Positions 29,911 to 39,091 of a DNA stretch of 64,000 nucleotides are shown piece by piece. How positions within the stretch are numbered: position 1 is the first letter of the stretch; every line of letters starts with the position of its first letter. Made by a program: the position numbers and the translations under genes. A model generated the notes under the pieces. That model was not told the DNA's origin and searched no databases. It was given only the letters and a program-made list of their open reading frames with translations. Location: the NCBI RefSeq assembly GCF_014353015.1, contig NZ_CP060704.1, forward strand, positions 3,001,001 through 3,065,000, written 5' to 3'. Source of the DNA: Chitinimonas koreensis (GTDB taxonomy: Bacteria; Pseudomonadota; Gammaproteobacteria; Burkholderiales; Chitinimonadaceae).

Positions 29911-31377
29911 CTACTTGGGGAAGAAATCCTTCAGCGGCCGCTTCAGGTGCACCATCCACAGCTGGGTGTCGCGTTCCTCGCCGGCCTCGATCGCATAGGC
30001 GGCGTCGGTCGCATTGCCCTTGCCGTCCTGCAGCTTGCCGGCGGCATCGACCTGGAAGTCCTCCGGGTCGCCGTCCTTGCCCACCCGGCCCTTGAGGCCG
30101 AAGTCGTTGTCGTTGACGAAGGCCAGCTGGGTCGCGTCGGCGGCCTTGCCCGGCTCGGCCACGATGGCCAGGCCCTCGGCTTTTTCCGGCGTCCAGCCCA
30201 GCTCGCGCAGATCGAACAGCCGCGTCTTGCGCGCCATGCGCAGGCCCGACGGCGCGCCGATCGAGACGATGTTGCTGGAGCCGGCCACCGTGCCGCCGGC
30301 CTGCAGCGCGGCCAGCGCCTGGGCGTCGCCGTATTCGAGCGCGCGGCCGTCGGCCAGCGTCAGCCCGCTCAGGTCCTGGGCGCCGGCCAGGTCGACCAGG
30401 TAGACGATGTTGCGCATGCGCTTGTTCTTGTCCTTGCCTTGCTCGATCAGCAGGAAGCGCGTCTCGTCGATGGCGACGATGTCGCCGAGCTTGGCGTCGC
30501 CGGCACGCTTGTAATCGTCGACCTCGAGCGGGTAGGCGAACATCCGGGTCGCGCCGCTGGCCGGGTCGAGCTCGACCAGCCGGATGAAGCGCGCGCTCGA
30601 GCGGGTCTCGCCCTTGAGGTCGAGCGTGCTCTGCACCGCGGCCACCACCTTGCCGGCCGGCGTCACCGCCACGCCCTCGAAGCCGCGGTTGGGCTGGCGC
30701 TCGGCCAGGATCGCCGGCAGGCCGGCGCCGGGCAGGTATTGCTGCAGGATCTCGCCGGTCTTGGCGTCGACCTGGGCCAGCACCGGGCCGTACTCGTCGA
30801 CGATCCACAGCCGGCCCTGGCGGTCGACGTCGATGCCTTCCGGGTCGAGGCCGAAATCGTCGAACTTCAAGGGCTTGAGCGCGTCGTCGAGCGGCATTTC
30901 GCGCGACGAGCCCGAGCTTTCCGGCGGCAGCGGGCGGCCGCTGACCGGCTTGCCGTCCTGCTTGAGCGGCAGGCTGGAGGCGAGCCGGGCCGAATCGGCC
31001 AGTTGCACGTTGATGACGCCGATGCGCGGCGTGAAGTCCGGCGCCAGGAAGACCTTGGACGACAGCGGCTTGCCGCCGGCCGCGTAGCGCGGCGAATCGC
31101 CGTTGGGGCCGCGGTCGGTCAGCGCCCAGAAGCTCAGCGAGGCATCGGCCTCGTAGCCCTTGAAGCGCAGGCCCGAGCCGTAGGCGGCCGGCAGGCCGCG
31201 CGGGAAGGCCGCGCGGAACAGGCCGGCGTAGGCGATCGACTCGCGCTCGGGCAATTCGACGGTGTAGCGCTCGACCGTGGCGACCACCGGGTGCTCGACC
31301 GCGGCGATCTCGACCGGCGCAGCGAGGAGAGGAGCGGACAGGACGGCGAGGACGGCGGCGATCGGACGGAGGTGCAT
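29911..31377 (-). CDS. Secreted phytase-like (esterase-like) beta-propeller protein
   Basis: 488 residues. A signal peptide at 1-19 ends LLAAP. The mature domain contains ALTDRGPNGDS, DPEGIDVDRQGRLWIVDEYGP, PNRGFEGVAV and FVNDNDFG, the pattern of the phytase-like/esterase-like six-bladed propeller family (PF13449). Substrate and reaction are not known for most members. The gene is monocistronic, with a strong terminator at 29847. Confidence 0.87.
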   Translation of the reverse strand: MHLRPIAAVLAVLSAPLLAAPVEIAAVEHPVVATVERYTVELPERESIAYAGLFRAAFPRGLPAAYGSGLRFKGYEADASLSFWALTDRGPNGDSPRYAAGGKPLSSKVFLAPDFTPRIGVINVQLADSARLASSLPLKQDGKPVSGRPLPPESSGSSREMPLDDALKPLKFDDFGLDPEGIDVDRQGRLWIVDEYGPVLAQVDAKTGEILQQYLPGAGLPAILAERQPNRGFEGVAVTPAGKVVAAVQSTLDLKGETRSSARFIRLVELDPASGATRMFAYPLEVDDYKRAGDAKLGDIVAIDETRFLLIEQGKDKNKRMRNIVYLVDLAGAQDLSGLTLADGRALEYGDAQALAALQAGGTVAGSSNIVSIGAPSGLRMARKTRLFDLRELGWTPEKAEGLAIVAEPGKAADATQLAFVNDNDFGLKGRVGKDGDPEDFQVDAAGKLQDGKGNATDAAYAIEAGEERDTQLWMVHLKRPLKDFFPK

Positions 31378-31506
31378 GGCTGGATTCGCGGAGTGAGGAA
31401 TCCGTACAGCCTAGCGGGGCAAGATGACAGCGGCGCGAAACGGCCGTCGAGGCGGATGAAACGGTGCTCCGACGCAGCGAAACGGCGACGCCGGCGCCAG
31501 AAAAGC

Positions 31507-31572
31507 GTAGGAGCGGCTTCAGCCGCGAATGCCCAGGGTGGAAAAGGCATTCGCGGCTGAAGCCACTCCTAC
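31507..31572. repeat. Paired family A palindrome (REPIN-like)
   Basis: GTAGGAGCGGCTTCAGCCGC at 31507 and its near-perfect inverse ending CTCCTAC at 31572 flank an 18-base spacer. This lies in the 31378-31854 gap, where I see no gene. Confidence 0.9.
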
Positions 31573-31592
31573 GGCGGATCGATCCCATCCAG

Positions 31593-31658
31593 AGGTCGGG
31601 CTTTGCGTCTGACGGCGATCCCAGCAACGGTCGCTGTCGGGCGTAAAGCCCGACCTAC
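31593..31658. repeat. Paired palindrome, family B
   Basis: AGGTCGGGCTTTGCGTCTGA at 31593 and GTCGGGCGTAAAGCCCGACC ending near 31658. The left arm is slightly degraded. Confidence 0.8.
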
Positions 31659-31702
31659 CGACCAGCATGCTCCGCAGCCGGCGGAAGATGCGCGATCGAG
31701 CG

Positions 31703-31750
31703 CAGCGAGGCTCCCTCGCGGCGGCGAGGGCGGGGGAGAGGGATAAATCA
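31703..31750. repeat. Repeat unit shared with 22197-22322
   Basis: GCGAGGCTCCCTC, GGCGAGGGCGGGG and a GGATA tail are in the same order as at 22197, but without the tandem insert. A TTC-loop hairpin (GCACCCGGC / GCCGGGTGC) follows at 31786-31806. Confidence 0.65.
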
Positions 31751-31840
31751 GGGGAGCCAGGTGGTTCCGAATACCCGGACCGTCAGCACCCGGCTTCGCC
31801 GGGTGCTCACTGCGCGCCGATCTGCAGCGGCCGCGCCAAT

Positions 31841-31868
31841 TCAACCCTGGCGACTCAACCCTGGCGAC
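31841..31868. repeat. Perfect 14-bp tandem duplication at the hldD stop
   Basis: TCAACCCTGGCGAC occurs twice back to back (31841-31854, 31855-31868). The second copy holds the hldD stop codon and the last codons, so the stop and the GTTGA context are duplicated downstream. Confidence 0.9.
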
Positions 31869-32850
31869 TCAGCCAATCGATATAGCGATCCACGCCCTCC
31901 TCCACCGTCAGGAACGGCGCGTCGTAGCCGGTCTCGCGCAGCCGGCCGATGTCGGCCTGGGTGAAGCTCTGGTACTTGCCGATCAGCGCCTCGGGGAAAG
32001 GCGTGTACTCGATGATGCCCTGCGCCACCAGCTCGGCCAGCGGCAGCGCCGGCTTGCCCTCGTGGCGGCGGCAGGCGTTGACGTTGGCGGCGGCCAGCTC
32101 GTTGAAGCTCTGGGCGCGGCCGGTGCCGAGGTTGAAGATGCCCGACTGCTTGGGATGATCGAGGAAGTGCAGGTTGACCCGCACCACGTCCTCGACCGAC
32201 ACGAAGTCGCGCCGCTGCTCGCCGTCGCCATAGCCGTCGCAGCCGGCGAACAGCTTGACCTTGCCGGTCTCGCGGTACTGGTTGAAATGGTGGAAGGCCA
32301 CCGAGGCCATGCGGCCCTTGTGGCTCTCGCGCGCGCCGTAGACGTTGAAGTAGCGCAGGCCGACCACCTGGGCGGTCAGCTCGTCCCAGCGCCGCCGCAC
32401 GATCTGGTCGAACAGGAACTTGGAATAGCCGTAGACGTTGAGCGGCCCCTCGAACTCGCGCTCCTCGCGGAACACCTTGCCGGCGCCGTAGACCGAGGCG
32501 CTCGAGGCGTAGATGAAGGGGATTTCCTCGATCTGGCAGTAGTCCAGCAGCGCCAGCGAGTACTGGTAGTTGTTGTCGAGCATGTAGCGGCCATCCTGCT
32601 CCATGGTGTCGGAACAGGCGCCCTGGTGCAGGATCGCGCCGATCTCGCCGTCGAAGTCGCCGGCGTCGAGCTGCTCGATGAAGTCTTCCTTGTCGATGTA
32701 GTGCGCGATCTCGCAATCGACCAGGTTGCGGAACTTGTCGCCCTTCTTGAGGTTGTCGACCGCGATGATGTCGCTGACGCCGCGCGCGTTGAGCGCCTTG
32801 ACGAGATTCGATCCGATGAAGCCGGCCGCGCCGGTGACGACGATGAACAT
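31855..32850 (-). CDS. hldD: ADP-L-glycero-D-manno-heptose-6-epimerase
   Basis: 331 residues, the usual length. NADP-binding GAAGFIGSN at residues 7-15, the specific ILHQGACSDTMEQDGRYML segment, YGYSKFLFD with catalytic Tyr/Lys, LRYFNVYGARESHKGRMAS and QRRDFVSVEDVV. It makes the heptose donor for LPS inner core. It appears monocistronic. The stop codon lies in a 14-bp tandem duplication. Confidence 0.97.
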   Translation of the reverse strand: MFIVVTGAAGFIGSNLVKALNARGVSDIIAVDNLKKGDKFRNLVDCEIAHYIDKEDFIEQLDAGDFDGEIGAILHQGACSDTMEQDGRYMLDNNYQYSLALLDYCQIEEIPFIYASSASVYGAGKVFREEREFEGPLNVYGYSKFLFDQIVRRRWDELTAQVVGLRYFNVYGARESHKGRMASVAFHHFNQYRETGKVKLFAGCDGYGDGEQRRDFVSVEDVVRVNLHFLDHPKQSGIFNLGTGRAQSFNELAAANVNACRRHEGKPALPLAELVAQGIIEYTPFPEALIGKYQSFTQADIGRLRETGYDAPFLTVEEGVDRYIDWLSRQG

Positions 32851-32982
32851 GGGGAGGGTCCGTATCGGGCTGGGAATGGAATGGCCGGGATTTTAACCCG
32901 GCCGTGCGGCCGAACGGCATGCGGATGTCCAGCCGTTCGGGTCGGCGGCATCAGTCGCACCCGCTGGAAAGGAAAAGCGCAG

Positions 32983-33042
32983 TTCGGAATTCATTTCCGA
33001 CAGCAATCCGAATTCCGGGCGCTGTCGGAAATGAATTCCGAC
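32983..33042. repeat. Family B variant (GAATTC core)
   Basis: TTCGGAATTCATTTCCGACA at 32983 is mirrored by TGTCGGAAATGAATTCCGAC ending about 33041. It is homologous to 17021-17087. Confidence 0.8.
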
Positions 33043-33066
33043 CGACAACCGGGCCGCCAGCTGACG

Positions 33067-33815
33067 TTAGTCCCGGAACAGATGGGTGAACGCCCGGCTC
33101 ACCGGCAAGCGCTCGCTGCAACCTTTCACCAGCACCTGCATGCGTTCGGCGTCGATGCGCTCGGCGGCCTGGATGGCGGCCACGTTGACCAGCGTGCCGC
33201 GGTGGATCTGCCAGAACCGGTCGGGGTCGAGGCCGCCGAGCAGATCCTTCAGCGGCGTGCGGATCAGCGCCTCGGAATCGCTCAGCACCACCCGGGTGTA
33301 CTTGGTGTCGGACTGGAAGAACAGCACGTCGTCGACGTTGATCAGCTTGATCTGCTTGCCCACCGTGGCCTTGATCCACTTCATCCGCTCCTGCACCGGC
33401 TGCGGCACGGCGGCCTTGAGCCGGCTCAAGAGATCGGCCAGGTCGGCCGGCTGGGCCGCGAGCTTGGCCTTGATGCGCTCGATCGCGCGGTCGAGCCGGT
33501 CGGCCTCGACCGGCTTGAGCAGGTAGTCGACCGCACCGGTCTCGAAGGCGTCGACCGCGTACTGGTCGTAGGCGGTGACGAACACCACGTGGGCGGCGGT
33601 GCCGATCCGCTCGGCCACCTCGAGGCCGGACAGGCCGGGCATGCGGATGTCGAGGAACACCACCTCGGGCTCGTGCTCGAGGTAGCCGTCCAGGCGTCGT
33701 TGCCGTTCTCGGCCACCGCCACCACGGCGGCGTCGGGCCAGCGCTGCGCCAGCATGGCGACCAGGCGCTCGCGCATCAGGGGTTCGTCTTCGGCGATCAG
33801 GATACGGGTCGTCAT
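33067..33815 (-). CDS. LytTR response regulator (frameshifted)
   Basis: Restored length 249 residues. Receiver start MTTRILIAEDEPLMRERL, phospho-Asp in VVFLDIRMPGLSG, K in LLKPVEADRL; LytTR DNA-binding domain with KLINVDDVLFFQSDTKYTRVV, IHRGTLVNVAAI, LPVSR. One G is missing at about 33693, joining NDA to LDGYLEHEPEVVFLD. It follows the LytS-like kinase at 33869 in the same direction and forms the usual two-component pair. It binds direct repeats in target promoters, which I cannot locate here. Confidence 0.88.
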
Positions 33816-33868
33816 CGGTCGTCTCGTCTGTGTTTGATGTTCGAATTCGGATGGGGGCCGGCAGCTTA

Positions 33869-35122
33869 TCAAACCGGCACGGCGGACGGCGCGACCTGCC
33901 CCGGCACGGGCGCGGCGCCGGGCCGCAGGTGGATCGCGGCGACCGTGCCCGCCTCGCCGCCCGCCGCGACGCTCAGCCAGGCCGCCTCGCCGTAGAGCAG
34001 CTGCAGGCGCTCGCGCACATTGGCGAGGCCGACGCCCTCCTGCCACGGCTCGACCAGGCCGACGCCGCTGTCGGCCACCACGACCCGCAGGCCGGCCGCG
34101 TCCTCGCAGGCCTCGATGCGGATCTCGCCGCCGCGCAGCGCCGGCTCGATGCCGTGCTTGACCGCGTTCTCGACCAGCGTCAGCAGCATCATCGCCGGCA
34201 GCTCGCGGCCCGCCAGCGCCGGCGGCAGGACGAAAGTCAGTTGCAGGCGGTCGCCCAGCCGCGCCTGCATCACGCGCAGATAGGCTTCGGCCAGCCGGAA
34301 ATCCTCGGCCAGCGTCACCCGCTCGCCGCGCATCTGCGCCAGGCTGCCGCGCAGGAACTGGATCAGGTGGGCCGTCAGCGCGGCCGCGCGCGGCGCGCCG
34401 TCCTCGGCCAGCTGCTGCACCGCGCCGAGGGTATTGAACAGGAAATGCGGCTCGATCTGGGCCTGCAGCAGCTTGAGCCGCTCGTCGCTGAGCCGGCGCG
34501 CCAGCCGCTCGCGTTCCGACTCGAGCCGCATCTGCTCGGCCATGGCCTCGTAGTCGCGGTTGCGGATCAGGCTGACCAGCCCGATCAGGCCGGCGTAGCA
34601 CAGGCCGGTGCACAGGCCGGCGATCGCGGCCGGCCGGCCGACCCGGGCCAGCGCGTCCAGCACAGGCCGGCCATCGCCGGCGGCCATCGTCAGCGCGCCG
34701 CAGAGGGCGCCGGCGACCGTCACCGCCACGATCAGCACCACCTGCCGCGGCAGGTGGCGGCTGAACTGCCGGTAGTTGAACCAGACGCCGAGCACGCCGA
34801 AGCCCAGCGACAGGATGAAGCAGTTGGCCAGCAGCACCGCGGCGAGCAGGCTGAAGCGTTCCGGCCAGGCGAAATGCACCAGCGCCCCGATCGTGCAGCA
34901 CAGCGCGACGAGCGCGGCACAGGCGGCATCGCTGCGCCAGCCGCCGTAGCGCACCATGAAGCGTTCGAGCTGCAACCGCTCGATCGCCGTCAACTTGGCC
35001 AGCCGCCGCGCGATGAAGCGGTTCCAGCGCGAGCCGGCCTGCTCGGCCCGTTCCGGCCGCCGCAGCACTTCGATGAACTCGTTCTCGCTGCTGCGGTGCC
35101 ATTGCACCAGTCTTCGCCACAT
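33869..35122 (-). CDS. LytS-like sensor kinase (His_kinase domain family)
   Basis: 417 residues. Four to six hydrophobic segments (about residues 64-190) are followed by the HisKin motif QAQIEPHFLFNTLGAVQQLAE with the phospho-His, and a HATPase domain LLTLVENAVKHGIEP and GVGLANVRERL. It is immediately upstream of the LytTR regulator and presumably phosphorylates it. A family relative of the tandem kinases at 40623 and 41854. The signal is unknown. Confidence 0.9.
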   Translation of the reverse strand: MWRRLVQWHRSSENEFIEVLRRPERAEQAGSRWNRFIARRLAKLTAIERLQLERFMVRYGGWRSDAACAALVALCCTIGALVHFAWPERFSLLAAVLLANCFILSLGFGVLGVWFNYRQFSRHLPRQVVLIVAVTVAGALCGALTMAAGDGRPVLDALARVGRPAAIAGLCTGLCYAGLIGLVSLIRNRDYEAMAEQMRLESERERLARRLSDERLKLLQAQIEPHFLFNTLGAVQQLAEDGAPRAAALTAHLIQFLRGSLAQMRGERVTLAEDFRLAEAYLRVMQARLGDRLQLTFVLPPALAGRELPAMMLLTLVENAVKHGIEPALRGGEIRIEACEDAAGLRVVVADSGVGLVEPWQEGVGLANVRERLQLLYGEAAWLSVAAGGEAGTVAAIHLRPGAAPVPGQVAPSAVPV

Positions 35123-35229
35123 CGCGCCGCCCTCCTATCGATGAGCCGAGCGTACGCGAGCGGCCAGCCGCACTGCCAGCCGGGCGGGATGAACGACGAA
35201 GCGGGCGGGACGGACGACGAAGCCGCGCT

Positions 35230-35487
35230 TCAATCGTCGTCCAGCGCGGCGGCCAGGACGGCCGGCAGCTCGGCCTCGCCGACGTGGTGGAACAACTCGC
35301 CGCCGACGATCTTCATGTTCGGCCCGTCCTCGCACATGCCGAGGCAGGGAAAGCGATGCACACGCAGCGGCAGGCCCCGGGCGGCGATCTCGGCCTCGAG
35401 CCGCGCCGCCAGCGCCTCGCTGCCGCGCGCGGCGCACGATGGATTGGGCGCGTAGCGGCGCTTGATGCAGACCATGATGGTTTTCAT
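35230..35487 (-). CDS. Small thioredoxin-like [2Fe-2S] ferredoxin
   Basis: 85 residues, with cysteines in VCIKRRYAPNPSCAARG and FPCLGMCEDGPNM, the four-Cys pattern of thioredoxin-fold [2Fe-2S] ferredoxins. Such proteins carry electrons or assist iron-sulfur metabolism. The ATG at 35487 overlaps the LysR stop as ATGA (35484-35487). It could supply electrons to oxygenases elsewhere, but no link is visible. Confidence 0.85.
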   Translation of the reverse strand: MKTIMVCIKRRYAPNPSCAARGSEALAARLEAEIAARGLPLRVHRFPCLGMCEDGPNMKIVGGELFHHVGEAELPAVLAAALDDD

Positions 35488-36395
35488 GGCCGCGATTGTA
35501 GAGGCTGGCGGCCCGGCGGCGACGTCAAGGCCTGGCCCAGCTGCTGTTGCAGCAGTTCGAACACCGCCTTGATCCGCACGGTATTGCGTAGGTCCGGATG
35601 GATCAGCAGCCACAGCGCGGACTCGCATTCCGCGATCGGTTCGCCGACCCGCTGCAGCGCGGCGGATGCATCGCCGAGGAGGCAGGGCAGCACCGCCAGG
35701 CCCAGGCCGGCGGCGCAGGCCTCGCGCACCAGGCCGAAGCTGCTGGTGCGGTAGCCGACCGTCTCGAGCGGCGTCACCGCATCGAGCCAGCGCAGCGTGC
35801 GATGGCCGTGATACGCGTCGTCCAGCGCGATCCAGTCGTGCTCGCCGGGCGCCCGGCCCGCCGCCTGCGCCAGGTAGTGCGGCGCGCCGTAGACGCAGAA
35901 CGGCAGCGGCGCGATATGCCGGCCGATCAGGTAGTCGGGCGGCTGCGCGGTCGGTCGGACGGCGATGTCGGCATCGCGCTTGGACAGGTTGGCCGAGCGA
36001 TTGTCGACCTGCACCGTCAGGGCGATCTGCGGATAGCGCCGGCGGCACAGCGCCATGATGGGCTGCAGGAGGGCCAGGGCGATGGTGTCGGTGGTCGAGA
36101 TGCGCACCGGACCGCTGGGCCGCAGGTCTTGCCCGGCGATCCGCAACAGCGCGCGACCGGCGGTGTCGTCCAGCTCGGCGCCGGCGCGCGCCAGCTCCTC
36201 GCCGGCCGGCGTGGCGTGGTAACGGCCGCCGGCGCGCTCGAACAACCGCACGCCGAGGCGGCCTTCCAATTGATTCAGCCGGCGGAACACCGTCGCATGG
36301 TTGACGCCCATGCGCCGGGCCGCACCGGCGAGCGAACCGGTTTCACCGATCCAATGGACCAGGCGCAGGTCGTTCAGGTCTTCGGGTGTTTGCAT
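35484..36395 (-). CDS. LysR-family transcriptional regulator
   Basis: 303 residues. Winged helix at the N-terminus (VHWIGETGSLAGAARRMGVN, HATVFRRLNQLEGRLG) and a LysR substrate-binding domain (VRISTTDTIALALLQPIM). ATG 36395 opens the HTH directly. It is divergent from the MBL gene 92 bases away, so it likely regulates it; a GGCGAAT direct repeat (36421-36427, 36433-36439) lies in the shared spacer. It is coupled to the ferredoxin gene. Confidence 0.9.
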   Translation of the reverse strand: MQTPEDLNDLRLVHWIGETGSLAGAARRMGVNHATVFRRLNQLEGRLGVRLFERAGGRYHATPAGEELARAGAELDDTAGRALLRIAGQDLRPSGPVRISTTDTIALALLQPIMALCRRRYPQIALTVQVDNRSANLSKRDADIAVRPTAQPPDYLIGRHIAPLPFCVYGAPHYLAQAAGRAPGEHDWIALDDAYHGHRTLRWLDAVTPLETVGYRTSSFGLVREACAAGLGLAVLPCLLGDASAALQRVGEPIAECESALWLLIHPDLRNTVRIKAVFELLQQQLGQALTSPPGRQPLQSRP

Positions 36396-36420
36396 TTTCG
36401 CAAGTCGATCTGGCCAATTT

Positions 36421-36439
36421 GGCGAATTGTATGGCGAAT
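36421..36439. promoter_or_regulatory. Direct repeat GGCGAAT in LysR/MBL spacer
   Basis: Two GGCGAAT heptamers spaced 12 bases (start to start) lie in the AT-rich divergent promoter. LysR sites are usually T-N11-A dyads, so this is only a candidate. Confidence 0.35.
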
Positions 36440-36487
36440 ATTGCAAAACTAGACTGCAGGCCTCGACAACTTCTGCAGGAGCGCAAC

Positions 36488-37453
36488 ATGAAACGCAATC
36501 TGAGGGGCGCCTTGATCGCCCTCGCATGCTCGCTGGGCGTGCAGGCCGCCGAACCGATCTGGGACGGCAACACGGTGGAGATGGTCAGCGAGAAGCTGGC
36601 CGACGGCGTCTATGCCTACTACGCCGGCAACGCCCGCGAACTCAACGCCAAGGGCGGCGCGGCCGCCACCAGCAGCGGCCTGATCGTCGGCAGCAAGGGC
36701 GCGCTGCTGGTCGACACCATGCTCAACCGGCGCCTGAACGCGCAGGTGCAGCAGCTGAGCCGCAAGCTGGGGGCGAAACCGATCCTGTATGCCGTCAACA
36801 CCAGCGCGCACGGCGACCATGCCTACGGCAACATGTACCTGCCGGCCGGCACCGTGGTGATCCAGCACGCGCAGACGCGCCGCTACATGGACCAGCACCT
36901 GGCGGACGACAAGGCCTTCATGATCAAGAATTTCGGCGCCGGTCGCGGCATCGAGGAGATCGAGGCGCGCACCGGCGACCTGCTGGTGGCGCCGGGCGGC
37001 ACCGTGACGCTGGACCTGGGCGGCCGGACGGTCGACGTGATCGACTTCGGTTTCGCCCAGACCGGCGGCGACCTGTGGGTCTGGGAGCCGCAGGCCAAGG
37101 TGCTGTGGAGCGGCAACCCGGTGATCGCCGGCAAGCCCGCCCTGCCCTGGCTGCTCGACGGCCACCTGGTGGCCACGCTTGAGACGTTGCGCCGGGTATA
37201 CGACTTCCTGCCGGCCGATGCGCGCATCGTGCCTGGTCATGGGGTGCCGATCGGCAAGGAGGATCTGAAGTGGCATATCGACTACCTCGCCACGATCGAG
37301 GCGCAGGTCCGCACCGCCATCGCGCAGGGGCTGAGTCTGGAGCAGACGGTGAAGCAGGTCGCCATGCCGGAGTTCGGCGGTTACGCGCTGTTCGGCTGGG
37401 TGCATCCGGGATTGAATGTGCCGGCGGCGTATAAGGATCTGGGTGGGAAGTAG
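36488..37453 (+). CDS. Secreted metallo-beta-lactamase-fold protein with altered zinc ligands
   Basis: 321 residues with an N-terminal signal sequence (LIALACSLGVQA). ATG 36488 has AGGAG 8 bases upstream. The fold is clear (VNTSAHGDHAYGN, GGDLWVWEPQAKVLWSGN, VPGHGVPIG), but the canonical HxHxDH reads S106-A-H108-G-D110-H111, the usual A-H-T reads A-Q-T, and the usual GD before the last strand reads GN. At least two zinc-ligand positions are therefore changed. It may bind one metal or act non-hydrolytically. The LysR gene is divergent. Confidence 0.85.
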   Translation: MKRNLRGALIALACSLGVQAAEPIWDGNTVEMVSEKLADGVYAYYAGNARELNAKGGAAATSSGLIVGSKGALLVDTMLNRRLNAQVQQLSRKLGAKPILYAVNTSAHGDHAYGNMYLPAGTVVIQHAQTRRYMDQHLADDKAFMIKNFGAGRGIEEIEARTGDLLVAPGGTVTLDLGGRTVDVIDFGFAQTGGDLWVWEPQAKVLWSGNPVIAGKPALPWLLDGHLVATLETLRRVYDFLPADARIVPGHGVPIGKEDLKWHIDYLATIEAQVRTAIAQGLSLEQTVKQVAMPEFGGYALFGWVHPGLNVPAAYKDLGGK

Positions 37454-37519
37454 GCCCCGGATCGCGGCACGGCGGCCGGACGACCGTCCCGCCTCCATCG
37501 CCAGCGGTCCGCCCTGCCC

Positions 37520-37909
37520 TCACTCCTCCTTCATCGCCTGCCGCGCCTCGCGCGCGAAGTCGAGATAGCGCCGGCGGATGCGCTCCAGCTCTTCTTCGTC
37601 GAGTTCCTCCAGGTCGAGCAGCGAATTGTTGGCCTTCTCCAGCACGTGGATCAGTTCGTCGAGCTTGATCTGCAGCGCCTCGGTATCGCGGTTCTGGGTG
37701 TTCTGGATCAGGAACACCATCAGGAAGGTGACGATGGTGGTACTGGTGTTGATCACCAGCTGCCAGGTGTCGCTGTAGTCGAACAGCGGCCCGGTGACGG
37801 CCCAGGCCAGTACCAGCGCCAGCGCGGTGCAGAAGGTGACGGGCCGGCCGGACAGCGCGGCGATGTGCTTGGCGAAACGGGTGAACAGCGATTTTTTCCT
37901 GCTGGCCAT
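37520..37909 (-). CDS. Low-affinity iron permease-family membrane protein
   Basis: 129 residues with two membrane segments (about 22-42 and 55-70) and the family sequence WQLVINTSTTIVTFLMVFLIQNTQNRDTEALQIKLDEL, which places it in the low-affinity iron permease-like family (PF04120). The C-terminal half is an acidic helix. Transport is not established for bacterial members. It sits downstream of the YbdK gene on the same strand, 46 bases apart. Confidence 0.85.
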   Translation of the reverse strand: MASRKKSLFTRFAKHIAALSGRPVTFCTALALVLAWAVTGPLFDYSDTWQLVINTSTTIVTFLMVFLIQNTQNRDTEALQIKLDELIHVLEKANNSLLDLEELDEEELERIRRRYLDFAREARQAMKEE

Positions 37910-37955
37910 GGCGGGCTCCCGGTCGGTCGAAGGGTGGATCGAATCCGCGCGGCGC

Positions 37956-39091
37956 TCAGCCGTTCGCCCAGCGCTCGGCCTGGCGCAGCATCAGGTGGCC
38001 CAGCGAAGGCTCGCGCGCGGCGGTGGCGCGCAGCCAGCCGGCATCGTTCTCCATGCGGCGGACCTGCTGCAGCAACTCGTGGATCGCCTGCGCGCCGCCC
38101 AGCGGCACCGAGTGCGGCAGCACCCGCTCGAGCGTGTCGGTCAGGTCGTCGCACAGCGGCCGTTCGCGGCTGCCGGCCACGTCGATGAACTGCGCGGCCA
38201 GTCCGAAGCGGCAGGCCTGGAAGCGGTTGAAGGTATAGGGCATGCCGAGGTCGGGATGCGGCACGATGCCCGGCTCGCTGCGCAGCCAGGCCACCAGCGC
38301 CTGGGCGAAGGCGGCCAGCCGGGCAGCCTGGCGCGGCGTCAGCGGGGTGTCGCAGATGCGCAGCTCGATGGTGCCGTAGTTGGGCTTGGGCCGGATGTCC
38401 CAGTAGAAGTCCTTCATGCTGCGCACCACGCCGTAGCCGGCCATGCGCTGGAAATAGTCGCGGAAGCCGGCCCAGTCGTCGACCGGCGGCATGGTGCCGG
38501 ACAGCGGGAAGGCGTTCACCGCGCTCAGGCGCGAGCTGTCGAAGGCGGTATCGACACCCTGGTAGAACGGCGAGCTGGCCGACAGCGCGATGAAGTGCGG
38601 GATGTAGCGCGACAGCAGCCGCGTCAGCCGCACCGCCTCGTCGCCGTCGCGGCAGGCGATGTGGATGTGCTGGCCGAACACGGTGAACTGCTTGGCCAGG
38701 TAGCCGTACAGCTCGGATACCGCGAGGTAGCGCGCCTTGGGATAGATGCGCTGGTCGCTCCAGCGCTGGAACGGATGGGTGCCGCCGCCGGCCAGCGCCA
38801 GGTGCAGCCGGTCGGCCGCCGCGACCAGGTGGTCGCGCAGCGTCTCCAGCTCGGCCGCCAGCTCCTCGTAGCGGTGGTGCACGGTCGAGTTCAGCTCGAT
38901 CATCGCCTCGGTGATCTCGGGCACCACATTGCCCGGATGGTCGCGCCGCGCCAGCTGCTCGAGCAGGTCGGGCGCGCCGCGGGTGAGGTTGTAGTCGTGG
39001 CTGGAGAGGATCTGCAGTTCGAGCTCGACCCCCATGGTCAGCTGTTCGCTGCCTTGAAGTCGAGGACCTCTTCGAGTTCGGTATCGGTCAT
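37956..39091 (-). CDS. YbdK-type carboxylate-amine ligase (frameshifted)
   Basis: Restored length 378 residues. The N-terminal MTDTELEEVLDF continues in another frame as TMGVELELQIL, joined if one G is added at 39051. Body: EITEAMIELNSTVHH, TVFGQHIHIACRDGD, YWDIRPKPNYGTIELRICD. These are hallmarks of the weak gamma-glutamyl ligase family GCS2/YbdK. The product is unknown (YbdK has weak glutamate-cysteine ligase activity). The restored ATG 39091 overlaps the antiporter stop (ATGA). Confidence 0.87.
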
